64,000 nt of DNA from Noviluteimonas lactosilytica (lineage in GTDB: Bacteria; Pseudomonadota; Gammaproteobacteria; Xanthomonadales; Xanthomonadaceae). Position 1 is the first letter of the stretch. Each line of letters opens with the position of its first letter. The notes beneath the pieces were generated by a model. The model was not told the origin of the DNA and searched no databases. It worked only from the letters and a program-made list of their open reading frames with translations. Both the position numbers and the translations under genes were made by a program. Below are positions 23,652 through 32,287 of this stretch, one piece after another. The stretch lies in assembly GCF_020866925.1 (NCBI RefSeq), contig NZ_JAJGAK010000002.1, positions 186,001 through 250,000 of the forward strand, read 5' to 3'.

Positions 23652-24866
23652 ATGGCCATCGAAGTCAAAGTTCCGGTCCTCCCCGAATCCGTTTCCGACG
23701 CGACCATCGCGACCTGGCACAAGAAGGCGGGCGACGCGGTCAAGCGCGACGAAAACCTGCTGGACCTGGAGACCGACAAGGTCGTGCTCGAAGTGCCCTC
23801 GCCGGTCGACGGCGTGCTCAAGGAAATCAAGTTCGAAGAAGGCGCCACCGTCACGTCGCAGCAGGTCATCGCGGTGATCGAGGAAGGCGCCGCTGCCGCT
23901 GCCGCGCCGAAGGCGGAAGCGCCGAAGGCTGAAGCACCGAAGGCTGCCGCTCCGGCCGCCGCTGCGCCTGCCGCCGCTGCACCCGCGAAGGCCGCGTCGC
24001 CGGCGCCTGCTGCCGCGTCGGGCGAACTTCCGCCGGGCGCGCGCTTCACCGCTGCCTCCGAAGGCATCGATCCGTCGCAGGTCGCCGGCACCGGCCGCCG
24101 CGGCGCGGTGACGAAGGAAGACCTCGTCAACTACGCGAAGGCCGGCGGCGCCGTCGCTGCTTCGGCGCGCCCGGAACAGCGCGTGCCGATGACGCGCATG
24201 CGCGCGCGCATCGCCGAACGCCTGATGCAGTCGAAGAACTCCATCGCGATGCTGACCTCGTTCAACGAGGTCAACCTCGCGAACGTGATGAAGATGCGCA
24301 AGGAGCTCGGCGAATCGTTCGAGAAGGCCAACGGCATCAAGCTCGGCTTCATGTCGTTCTTCGCGAAGGCCGCCGCCAACGCGCTCGCGCGCCACCCGGC
24401 CGTCAACGCATCGGTCGACGGCAACGACGTGATCTATCACGGCTACGCCGACATCTCGATCGCGGTCTCGACCGACAAGGGCCTGGTCACGCCGGTCCTG
24501 CGCAACGTCGAACGCATGGGCTTCGCCGAAATCGAAGCCGGCATCGCGGCGTACGCGAAGGCCGCGCGCGAAGGCGGGCTCAAGCTCGAAGACCTGCAGG
24601 GCGGCACGTTCACGATCACCAACGGCGGCACGTTCGGTTCGCTGATGTCCACGCCGATCGTCAATCCGCCGCAGAGCGCGATCCTCGGCATGCACGCCAT
24701 CAAGGAACGTCCGATCGTCGAGAACGGCGCCATCGTCGCCGCGCCGATGATGTACATCGCGCTGAGCTACGACCACCGCATCATCGACGGCAAGGACGCG
24801 GTGCTGTTCCTGGTCGACATCAAGAACCAGCTCGAAAATCCGCACCGCATGCTGCTGGGGATGTAA
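23652..24866 (+). CDS. sucB: Dihydrolipoyllysine-residue succinyltransferase (E2 of 2-oxoglutarate dehydrogenase)
   Basis: 404 aa. A lipoyl domain (1-78) carries Lys43 in LETDKV. An Ala/Pro/Lys linker (about 80-125) made of repeated KAEAP units follows, then the peripheral-subunit-binding domain near 135-165, then the acyltransferase core with [13 protein letters not shown] near the C-terminus. One lipoyl domain is normal for SucB. lpd follows after 6 bp. Confidence 0.95.
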   Translation: MAIEVKVPVLPESVSDATIATWHKKAGDAVKRDENLLDLETDKVVLEVPSPVDGVLKEIKFEEGATVTSQQVIAVIEEGAAAAAAPKAEAPKAEAPKAAAPAAAAPAAAAPAKAASPAPAAASGELPPGARFTAASEGIDPSQVAGTGRRGAVTKEDLVNYAKAGGAVAASARPEQRVPMTRMRARIAERLMQSKNSIAMLTSFNEVNLANVMKMRKELGESFEKANGIKLGFMSFFAKAAANALARHPAVNASVDGNDVIYHGYADISIAVSTDKGLVTPVLRNVERMGFAEIEAGIAAYAKAAREGGLKLEDLQGGTFTITNGGTFGSLMSTPIVNPPQSAILGMHAIKERPIVENGAIVAAPMMYIALSYDHRIIDGKDAVLFLVDIKNQLENPHRMLLGM

Positions 24867-24872
24867 GACGAA

Positions 24873-26300
24873 ATGGCCACGGAAAACTTCGACGTCATCG
24901 TGATCGGCGCGGGCCCCGCGGGCTACCACGCCGCCATCCGCGCCGCGCAGCTCGGCCTCAAGACCGCGTGCATCGACGCCGCGCTCGGCAAGGACGGCAA
25001 GCCCGCCCTCGGCGGCACGTGCCTGCGCGTGGGCTGCATTCCGTCCAAGGCGCTGCTCGACAGCTCGCGCCAGTTCTGGAACCTCACGCACCTGTTCGGC
25101 GAACACGGCATCAGCGCCAAGGATCCGCAGATCGACGTCGGCGCGATGATCGGTCGCAAGGACAAGATCGTGAAGCAGTTCACCGGCGGCATCGCGATGC
25201 TGTTCAAGGCGAACAAGGTCACGGCGTACTACGGCTTCGGGCAGCTGCAGCCGGGCAACGTCGTCACCGTCAAGCAGCACGACGGTTCGACGGTGGAGCT
25301 CAAGGGCACCAACGTCGTCATCGCCGCGGGTTCGGATTCGATCGAACTGCCGTTCGCGAAGTTCGACCAGAAGATGATCATCGACAACGTCGGTGCGCTC
25401 GACCTGACCGAAGTGCCCAAGCGCCTCGGCGTGATCGGCGCCGGCGTGATTGGCCTGGAACTCGGCTCGGTGTGGAAGCGCCTCGGCGCCGAAGTCACGA
25501 TCCTCGAAGCGCTGCCCGATTTCCTCGCGGCCGCCGACGCGGAAGTGGCGAAGACCGCCGCGCGCGAGTTCAAGAAGCAGGGCCTCGACATCCGCCTCGG
25601 CGCGAAGGTGTCGAAGGCCGACATCAAGAAGAACGAAGTCCACGTCACCTACACCGACGCGAAGGGCGAACAGACGATCGTCGTCGACAAGCTGCTCGTG
25701 TCGGTCGGCCGTCGTGCGGCGACCAAGGGCCTGCTCGCGGAAGGCACGGGCGTGAAGCTCGATGCGCGCGGCATGGTCGAAGTCGACGAGCACTGCCACA
25801 CCGGCGTCGACGGCGTGTGGGCGATCGGCGACTGCGTGCGTGGCCCGATGCTCGCGCACAAGGGCTTCGAGGAAGGCATCGCGGTCGCCGAGCTGATCGC
25901 CGGCCTGCCGGGCCACGTCAACATGGACACGATTCCGTGGGTCATCTACACGGAACCGGAGATCGCGTGGGTCGGCAAGACCGAAGAGCAGCTCAAGGCC
26001 GACGGCACGCCGTACAAGGCCGGCAGCTTCCCGTTCGCGGCGCTGGGCCGCGCGGTGGCGATGGCCGAACCGGCGGGCTTCGTGAAGGTGATCGCGCACG
26101 CGGAAACCGACCGCATCCTCGGCATGCACCTGGTCGGCGTGAACGTCTCCGAGCTCGTGCATGAAGGCGTGCTCGCGATGGAGTTCAGCGGCTCGGCCGA
26201 CGATCTCGCCCGCATCTGCCATGCGCATCCGACGCTGTCGGAAGCGGTGCACGACGCGGCGATGGCGGTCAGCAAGCGGGCGATCCACAAGGCGAACTGA
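24873..26300 (+). CDS. lpd: Dihydrolipoyl dehydrogenase (E3)
   Basis: 475 aa. FAD-dependent reoxidation of the lipoyl arm. The FAD motif is VIGAGPAGYHAAIRAAQLG, the redox disulphide is in GGTCLRVGCIPSK, the NAD motif is VIGAGVIGLELGSV, and the HAHPTLSEA active-site His-Glu lies near the C-terminus. There is no N-terminal lipoyl domain. Being in the suc operon, it is probably the E3 dedicated to this complex. Confidence 0.95.
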   Translation: MATENFDVIVIGAGPAGYHAAIRAAQLGLKTACIDAALGKDGKPALGGTCLRVGCIPSKALLDSSRQFWNLTHLFGEHGISAKDPQIDVGAMIGRKDKIVKQFTGGIAMLFKANKVTAYYGFGQLQPGNVVTVKQHDGSTVELKGTNVVIAAGSDSIELPFAKFDQKMIIDNVGALDLTEVPKRLGVIGAGVIGLELGSVWKRLGAEVTILEALPDFLAAADAEVAKTAAREFKKQGLDIRLGAKVSKADIKKNEVHVTYTDAKGEQTIVVDKLLVSVGRRAATKGLLAEGTGVKLDARGMVEVDEHCHTGVDGVWAIGDCVRGPMLAHKGFEEGIAVAELIAGLPGHVNMDTIPWVIYTEPEIAWVGKTEEQLKADGTPYKAGSFPFAALGRAVAMAEPAGFVKVIAHAETDRILGMHLVGVNVSELVHEGVLAMEFSGSADDLARICHAHPTLSEAVHDAAMAVSKRAIHKAN

Positions 26301-26324
26301 CGTTCGTCGCGATGGCGTAAAGTG

Positions 26325-26348
26325 AACGGCGCACCTCGGTGCGCCGTT
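26325..26348 (+). terminator. Hairpin after lpd
   Basis: AACGGCGCACC (26325-26335) and GGTGCGCCGTT (26338-26348) are perfect complements around TC, followed by a short T stretch. Probable end of the suc operon transcript. Confidence 0.6.
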
Positions 26349-26371
26349 TGCGTTCCAGGAGTCGCAATTCG

Positions 26372-27228
26372 ATGGCCGACAGCAATCCCATCCGCAACGT
26401 CTCCGACACCGCGCTCTGGGTCGCGATCTATCGCGCGATGGAATCCGAGCGCGCCGATGCGCACTTCCACGATCCGTTCGCGCGTCGCCTTGGCGGCGCG
26501 CGCGGGCAGGCGATCGTCGATGCCCTGCCCGACGGCGCGCAGACGGCGTGGCCGCTGGTCGTGCGCACGGCGGTGATGGACGACATCGTGCAGCAATGCA
26601 TCGCGCAGGGTGCGCGCACCGTGCTCAACCTCGCCGCGGGCCTCGATGCGCGTCCCTATCGACTTCCTCTGCCCGCCGACCTGCGCTGGTTGCACGTCGA
26701 CATGCCCGACATGATCGATTACTTCCGCGAGGGCATGGCCGGCGAGACGCCGAAGTGCCGGGTGGAGTTCATCGCCGCCGATTTGCGCGATGCCGACGCG
26801 CGACGCGCCGTGTTCACGAAGGCTGCCGAGGAAGGCCCGGTGCTCGCGATCACCGAAGGCCTCGTCATCTACCTGGAAGCCGACGACGTCGCCGCGCTCG
26901 CAAGCGACCTGCACGACGTCGCACGCGCGCGCTGGTGGTTGCTCGACCTCGCCTCGCCGCGCCTGCTGAAGATGCTCGAGAAGCGCTGGTCGCCGACGCT
27001 GAAGGGCGGCAACGCGCCGTTCCGCTTCGGCCCCGCCGAAGGCACGCAATGGTTCGCGCCGCACGGATGGCGCGAGCAGGAATGGCATTCGACGTGGACC
27101 GACGCTATGCGCCTGAAGCGCACGCCGCGCTTCGCCGGGTTCTGGAATTTCCTGCTCGCCATCTCGCCGCGCGATTCGCGCGAGGCGCAGTTGCGCCAGT
27201 CGGGCATCGCATTGCTGGAGGCGATCTG

Positions 27229-27229
<1 letters not shown>
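26372..27229 (+). CDS. Class I SAM-dependent methyltransferase, LCMT/PPM-type
   Basis: 285 aa. It resembles the leucine carboxyl methyltransferase/TIGR00027 family: VSDTALWVAIYRAMESERADAHFHDPFARR at the start, the SAM loop VLNLAAGLDARPYRLPLP, and ITEGLVIYL later. In bacteria these enzymes methylate varied carboxyl or hydroxyl acceptors; the substrate is unknown here. CCAGGAG lies upstream of ATG 26372. The stop overlaps the next start by one base (TGATG). Confidence 0.85.
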
Positions 27230-27821
<592 letters not shown>

Positions 27822-27822
<1 letters not shown>

Positions 27823-28823
27823 TGACCACGACCCCTGCCCGCTTCAACGCCTTCCGCATCCACGACGACGCCGCCGGCTATCGCAGCGGCATCGAACAAA
27901 TCGCGCTCGACGATCTCGCGCCCGGCGAAGTGGTGATCCGCGCCGAGTATTCGTCGGTCAATTTCAAGGACGCGCTCGCGGGCACTGGCAAAGGGAAGAT
28001 CCTGCGCAAGGCGCCGCTCGTGGGCGGCATCGATGTCGCGGGGCGTGTCGTCGCCTCGACCGATCCGCTGTATCGCGAAGGCGACGCGGTGCTCGCCACC
28101 GGTAGCGGCCTGAGCGAAACGCGCGACGGCGGCTATTCCGAATACGTGCGCCTGCCCGCGCAGTGGACCATCGCGTTGCCCGACGGCCTGTCGCTGCGCG
28201 AAAGCATGATCCTCGGCACCGCCGGCTTCACCGCGGCGCTCGCGTTGCTGCGCATGGAAGAGAACCGCCAGGCGCCGGCGCTCGGTCCGCTCGCGGTCAC
28301 CGGTGCGACCGGGGGTGTCGGTTCGCTCGCGGTCGCGATCTTCGCGCGCGCCGGCTACCAGGTGAGCGCGATCAGCGGCAAGCCCGAAGCCGACGCCTAC
28401 CTGCGCGAGCTCGGCGCGCACGAAGTGCTCGGCCGCGATGCGCTGTCGACTACGCGCCCGATGGACACCGCGCGTTTCGGCGGCGGCCTCGACAACGTCG
28501 GCGGCCCGATGCTCGCCGCCCTGCTCGCGCACACCGCGCCCTACGGCAACGTTGCCACCGCGGGCCTCGCCGCCTCTCCGGACCTCCACGCGACGGTGAT
28601 GCCCTTCATCATCCGCGGCGTGTCGTTGCTGGGCGTCGCCTCCGCCGGCACCGCGCGCGATATCCGCGACGAAGTCTGGCGCCGCCTCGCCGCCGACTGG
28701 AAACCGGCGACGCTGGAACGCATCTGCACGCGCGAGGCGACCCTGTCCGACCTGCCCGATGTGTTCGACAAGATGCTCGCGGGCGGGTCGTTCGGTCGCA
28801 CTTTGGTACGTTTGACATCGTAA
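27822..28823 (+). CDS. Zinc-free medium-chain oxidoreductase, YhdH/AcuI family
   Basis: 333 aa. NADPH-binding motif GATGGVGSLAVAIFARAGY, with SSVNFKDALAGTGKGKI typical of YhdH/YhfP. AcuI-type members reduce acryloyl-CoA to propionyl-CoA, and YhdH is its E. coli relative; the in vivo substrate here is not shown by the sequence. ATG 27822 overlaps the LOG stop by one base. Confidence 0.88.
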
Positions 28824-28839
28824 ACAGCGCTCGTCGCGC

Positions 28840-28867
28840 TTGCGGCACGCAATTGCCCGGCTACAAT
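28840..28867 (+). promoter_or_regulatory. Promoter of the PilH-like gene
   Basis: TTGCGG (28840-28845) and TACAAT (28862-28867), spacer 16 bp, 25 bp before the ATG. Confidence 0.55.
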
Positions 28868-28892
28868 CGCCCGAGCATCTCCGGGGACCCCA

Positions 28893-29291
28893 ATGGCACG
28901 CATCCTGATCGTCGACGACTCGCCGTCCCAGCTGATGGGCATCCGCCGCATCGTCGAGAAACTCGGCCACGAGGCGCTGACCGCCGAGGACGGCGCCGCG
29001 GGCGTCGAGGCGGCCAAGCGCGAGCTGCCCGACCTGATCCTGATGGACGTGGTCATGCCGAACCTCAACGGCTTCCAGGCCACGCGTTCGATCACGCGCG
29101 AGCCGACCACCAAGCACATCCCGATCGTGCTGGTGACGACGAAGGACCAGGACACCGACCGCGTGTGGGGCATGCGCCAGGGCGCGAAGGCCTACATCAC
29201 CAAGCCCTTCAGCGAATCCGAGCTCGCCGACATGATCCAGCAGATGCTGGGTGGGGATGGCCCGGCTGCGACGCCGCCTGCCGACGAATGA
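28893..29291 (+). CDS. Single-domain response regulator, PilH-like
   Basis: 132 aa, receiver domain only: acidic pair in VDDS, phospho-acceptor Asp52 in LILMDVVMPN, Lys in AYITKPF, and a short Pro-rich tail. The sequence, including WGMRQGAKAYITKPFSESEL, is closest to PilH/PilG-type regulators of twitching motility, but no pil genes adjoin it. It has its own promoter and terminator, so it is a single-gene unit. Confidence 0.85.
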   Translation: MARILIVDDSPSQLMGIRRIVEKLGHEALTAEDGAAGVEAAKRELPDLILMDVVMPNLNGFQATRSITREPTTKHIPIVLVTTKDQDTDRVWGMRQGAKAYITKPFSESELADMIQQMLGGDGPAATPPADE

Positions 29292-29317
29292 TCGCAAGCG
29301 ATCGCGCGTCCACGAAG

Positions 29318-29341
29318 AAGCCCGCGAAAGCGGGCTTTTTG
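29318..29341 (+). terminator. Rho-independent terminator after the PilH-like gene
   Basis: AAGCCCGC, loop GAAA, GCGGGCTT followed by further T. Confidence 0.9.
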
Positions 29342-29357
29342 TTGCCCGCGCGCCCGA

Positions 29358-29381
29358 TGGCCAAAATGGCCTTTTTGGCCA
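29358..29381. promoter_or_regulatory. Perfect inverted repeat before the antitoxin gene
   Basis: TGGCCAAAA (29358-29366) and TTTTGGCCA (29373-29381) are exact inverted repeats with a 6-bp spacer, itself containing TGGCC. It lies just upstream of a possible -10 box (TAGATT, 29390-29395) of the toxin-antitoxin operon. This is the expected layout for antitoxin autorepression. Confidence 0.6.
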
Positions 29382-29426
29382 AAAGGCGGTAGATTCGGCG
29401 GCAAGCCCCGGACGGACGTGGAAGCC

Positions 29427-29783
29427 ATGGCGATTCCGCTGCACCTGGATGCGATCGACGACCTGCCGCGCACGCCCGCGTCGGACGTCAAGAAACTCGG
29501 TTGGCGTGCGCTGATGAAGGCGATCGCGCGCACCGGCCAGGTCGTCGTGACCAACCACGACGAACCGCAGGCGGTCATCCTTTCGACGCAGACCTACGAC
29601 GCGATCCTCGAAGCGCTGCGCCAGGCCAGCGCGAACGACGACGCCGCACTCGATGCGTTGCGCCGCCGTTTCGATGCGCGCCTGTCCGCGCTTTCCACCC
29701 ACGATGCAGGCAATCGCCTGCGCACGACGATGCGCAAGGGCGCGAAGCTCTCCGGCAAGGTCAAGGCCGGAGCCACGTACTGA
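29427..29783 (+). CDS. Phd/YefM-type antitoxin
   Basis: 118 aa. The N-terminal half has the Phd/YefM DNA-binding fold (WRALMKAIARTGQVVVTNHDEPQAVILSTQTYDAIL, about 25-65). The C-terminal half is a charged helix ending in a basic tail that probably wraps the toxin. ATG 29427 is preferred (GTGGAAG upstream); an in-frame GTG at 29418 is possible. It overlaps the toxin start by one base. Confidence 0.82.
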   Translation: MAIPLHLDAIDDLPRTPASDVKKLGWRALMKAIARTGQVVVTNHDEPQAVILSTQTYDAILEALRQASANDDAALDALRRRFDARLSALSTHDAGNRLRTTMRKGAKLSGKVKAGATY

Positions 29784-30475
29784 TGCCGCGACCCGTCCTG
29801 TACGTCCTCGCGGGCGTCAACGGCGCGGGCAAGAGTTCGATCGGCGGCCACCTGTTCAAGGCGCAGGGCATGCCGTGGTTCAACCCCGATGATTTCGCGC
29901 GCGAGTTGCGCGACGCCACCGGCTGCCCGCAGCAAGACGCCAACGCGCAGGCCTGGAAGGAAGGCATGCGCCGCTTCGACGCCGCGATGCGCGACGGTGC
30001 GGACTTCGCATTCGAGACCACGCTCGGTGGCGTGTCCGTGCCGAAGCGCATCCATGCGGCGGCGGCGACGCACGATGTGCTGGTTTGGTTCGCGGGGCTC
30101 GATTCGCCGGAGAAACACATCGCGCGCGTCGCGTTGCGCGTGGGCGCCGGCGGCCACCCGATTCCCGAAGCGAAGATCCGCGAACGCTATCCCGCTGCGC
30201 TCGCCAATCTCGTCGCGCTGATGCCGGCGATCGCGCACCTGCAGGTGCACGACAACAGTGTCGACGTCGCGCGCGGAAAGCCGGTGCCCGATCCGTTGCT
30301 GGTGCTCGAGATGATCGATGGCGAAGTGATGTATCCCGCGCGCGCTGTCGACCTCGCGCGCACCCCCGAGTGGGCAAAGCCGCTGGTCGAAGCTGCGTTG
30401 GAACTCGCGGAGTCGCGTGCGACGCCCGCGCCGGCGAAGCAGAAACCTGCAAAACGCGCGACGCGAAAAGCGTAA
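29783..30475 (+). CDS. Zeta-like toxin kinase (P-loop)
   Basis: 230 aa. The Walker A loop GVNGAGKSS is at 11-19, then NPDDFARELRDATG and FAFETTLGG as in zeta toxins and related P-loop kinases. Zeta toxins phosphorylate UDP-N-acetylglucosamine and block wall synthesis. This shorter protein could use another small molecule or nucleotide. The C-terminal 25 residues are Ala/Lys/Pro-rich and probably disordered. ATG 29783 overlaps the antitoxin stop. Pairing with a Phd-type antitoxin instead of an epsilon protein is the unusual point. Confidence 0.8.
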   Translation: MPRPVLYVLAGVNGAGKSSIGGHLFKAQGMPWFNPDDFARELRDATGCPQQDANAQAWKEGMRRFDAAMRDGADFAFETTLGGVSVPKRIHAAAATHDVLVWFAGLDSPEKHIARVALRVGAGGHPIPEAKIRERYPAALANLVALMPAIAHLQVHDNSVDVARGKPVPDPLLVLEMIDGEVMYPARAVDLARTPEWAKPLVEAALELAESRATPAPAKQKPAKRATRKA

Positions 30476-30496
30476 ACCCCCTACCTTGGCGCGGCG

Positions 30497-31399
30497 TTAC
30501 GCGCGACGCCAGTCATCGCCGAACGCATCGCGCATCCGCTCGTACGCTTCGCGCTGCGCATCGTCGTGCGCGCGCGGCGCGAGGATTTCGAGTTCGACGA
30601 TCTCGTCGCCCGGCGGCGTGCCCGGCAACCCGCGACCACGCAACCGAAGCTTGCGACCCGATTCCGAATCCGCGGGAATCTTGAGTTCGACCGCGCCGCC
30701 GAGCGTCGGCACGCTCACCGTCGCACCGAGCGCGGCTTCCCACGGCGCGACCGGCAACACGTGCAGGATGTTGCGGCCGTCGACTTCGAACTGCGGATGC
30801 GCCGCGTATTCGATTTCGAGGAACAGGTCGCCGCCGTTGTTGCCCTGCTTCGCCAGGCGGATCGACTGGCCGGGATGGATGCCTTTCGGAATCTTGATGT
30901 CGAGCGTGCGGCCGTTGACGCCGATGCGCACCGAACCACCGGAGTACACCGACTCCAGCGGCACCGCGAGTTTCGCGCGCGTGTCGCCGCGAGGTTGCGG
31001 ACGAGCGCCAGGGCCCGCACCACCGAAACCACCGCCACCGCGCTGGCGGCCGAACAGCGACTCGAAGAAATCGGAGAACCCACCGCCCGCGCCGCCACCG
31101 GCGAAGATCTCCTCGAAATCGAAATCCCCCGGCGAACCGTGGAAGCCACCCGGCGGCGGCTGCACGTCGTCGCCCGGTCGATAGCCGCGCGCGCGCAACT
31201 GATCGTAGGCCGCACGCTTCTGCGGATCGCGCAGCGCTTCGTAGGCCTCGTTGACGCCCTTGAACTTGTCCTCGGCGCCCGGCTCCTTGCTCACGTCCGG
31301 GTGGTACTTGCGCGCCAGCCGCCGGTACGCGGTCTTGATCTCCGAATCCCCGGCGCCGGGCTCGACGCCGAGGATCTGGTAGTAGTCCTTGAATTCCAT
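30497..31399 (-). CDS. DnaJ-type co-chaperone without zinc finger (CbpA-like)
   Basis: 300 aa. J domain 1-70 with HPD at 33-35, a Gly/Phe-rich linker (about 84-135), and C-terminal substrate-binding domains (about 138-290) with IPKGIHPGQSIRLAKQGN. The CxxCxGxG zinc repeats of true DnaJ are missing, as in CbpA. It should stimulate DnaK. It is divergent from the peroxiredoxin gene; a 13-bp palindrome stands directly upstream of its start. Confidence 0.92.
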   Translation of the reverse strand: MEFKDYYQILGVEPGAGDSEIKTAYRRLARKYHPDVSKEPGAEDKFKGVNEAYEALRDPQKRAAYDQLRARGYRPGDDVQPPPGGFHGSPGDFDFEEIFAGGGAGGGFSDFFESLFGRQRGGGGFGGAGPGARPQPRGDTRAKLAVPLESVYSGGSVRIGVNGRTLDIKIPKGIHPGQSIRLAKQGNNGGDLFLEIEYAAHPQFEVDGRNILHVLPVAPWEAALGATVSVPTLGGAVELKIPADSESGRKLRLRGRGLPGTPPGDEIVELEILAPRAHDDAQREAYERMRDAFGDDWRRA

Positions 31400-31401
31400 T
31401 G

Positions 31402-31414
31402 CGTTAGCCTAACG
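31402..31414. promoter_or_regulatory. Palindrome CGTTAG-C-CTAACG in the dnaJ-like/peroxiredoxin divergent gap
   Basis: A perfect 6+1+6 palindrome, 3 bp upstream of the minus-strand ATG at 31399. A TAAACT -10-like hexamer for the plus-strand peroxiredoxin lies at 31442-31447. The factor, if any, is unknown. Confidence 0.4.
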
Positions 31415-31480
31415 TAACGCCGTGGAGGGCGGATCATCGCCTAAACTCCGGGGATTCCCCCCATCGCAGGAGCACCTCCC

Positions 31481-31960
31481 ATGCCCATCCAACCCGGCGA
31501 CCGCATCCCCGAAGTGACGCTCAAGCGCATCCGTGAGGGCGTGGAGACGGTCGACACGCGCACGCTGTTCGACGGCAAGAACGTCGTGCTGTTCGCGGTG
31601 CCCGGTGCGTTCACGCCGACGTGTTCGGAACGCCACCTGCCCGGCTTCGTCGAGCGCTACGACGACTTCCATTCGCGCGGCATCGAAGTGTTGTGCGTGT
31701 CGGTCAACGATCCCTTCGTGATGAAGGCCTGGGGCGACTCGCAGCACGTGCCGCAGGGGCTGGAGATGCTCGCCGACGGCAATGGCGACTTCACGCGTGC
31801 GCTCGGCCTGGAGATGGATGCGAGCGGTTACGGGATGGGCATGCGTTCGAAGCGCTTCGCGCTGTACGCCGAGGACGGCGTGGTGAAGCAGTTGCATGTC
31901 GAAGCGCCGGGCGAGTTCCGCGTGTCGTCCGCCGATTACGTGCTCGAACAACTGGGCTGA
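31481..31960 (+). CDS. Peroxiredoxin, Prx5-like
   Basis: 159 aa. Peroxidatic Cys48 in PGAFTPTC, followed by SERHLPGFVERYDDF as in Prx5/hybrid glutaredoxin-type peroxiredoxins. There is no obvious second cysteine, so it is likely a 1-Cys enzyme reduced by glutathione/glutaredoxin. AGGAG stands 9 bp before the ATG. It may share a stress promoter region with the divergent co-chaperone. Confidence 0.93.
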   Translation: MPIQPGDRIPEVTLKRIREGVETVDTRTLFDGKNVVLFAVPGAFTPTCSERHLPGFVERYDDFHSRGIEVLCVSVNDPFVMKAWGDSQHVPQGLEMLADGNGDFTRALGLEMDASGYGMGMRSKRFALYAEDGVVKQLHVEAPGEFRVSSADYVLEQLG

Positions 31961-31966
31961 CGCGCG

Positions 31967-32287
31967 ATGTCGTTGCCGCTGCGCTGGCCGCAATGGATGC
32001 TCGCCGGGTCCGCGCTCGTGATGGCGGCGCTGACCGCGTTCGCGGCGCGCGTGTTGTTCACCGCGCATCCGGAGACCGAGGGCGGCGGCTTGCTGTTCGC
32101 GATCGCGATCGTCGTCTATCCGATCGTGTTGCTGATGGAGGCCGGCGCGTGCGTCGGCCTGTATCGGCAGGCGAAGTCGGGCGCGGATGAACCGACTGCG
32201 CGTACGCAGGGGTTGATCGGCCTCGCGTTCCTGTCGCTCGCGGGGCCGGTGCTGGTGTTCCTCGCCTACGCCTTGATGCGGCGCTGA
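31967..32287 (+). CDS. Small integral membrane protein, unknown
   Basis: 106 aa with three hydrophobic helices (about 9-30, 42-63, 84-103) and short loops. It starts 6 bp after the peroxiredoxin stop, so it is co-transcribed. Its last 22 bp overlap the 3' end of the convergent TPR gene. No family is recognised. Confidence 0.75.
   Translation: MSLPLRWPQWMLAGSALVMAALTAFAARVLFTAHPETEGGGLLFAIAIVVYPIVLLMEAGACVGLYRQAKSGADEPTARTQGLIGLAFLSLAGPVLVFLAYALMRR

Noticed and set aside
20661-26288. A very long open frame on the minus strand opposite sucA-sucB-lpd
   Set aside because: It is the antisense shadow of three well-identified genes with high GC third positions. Its product is His/Arg/Val-rich low complexity.
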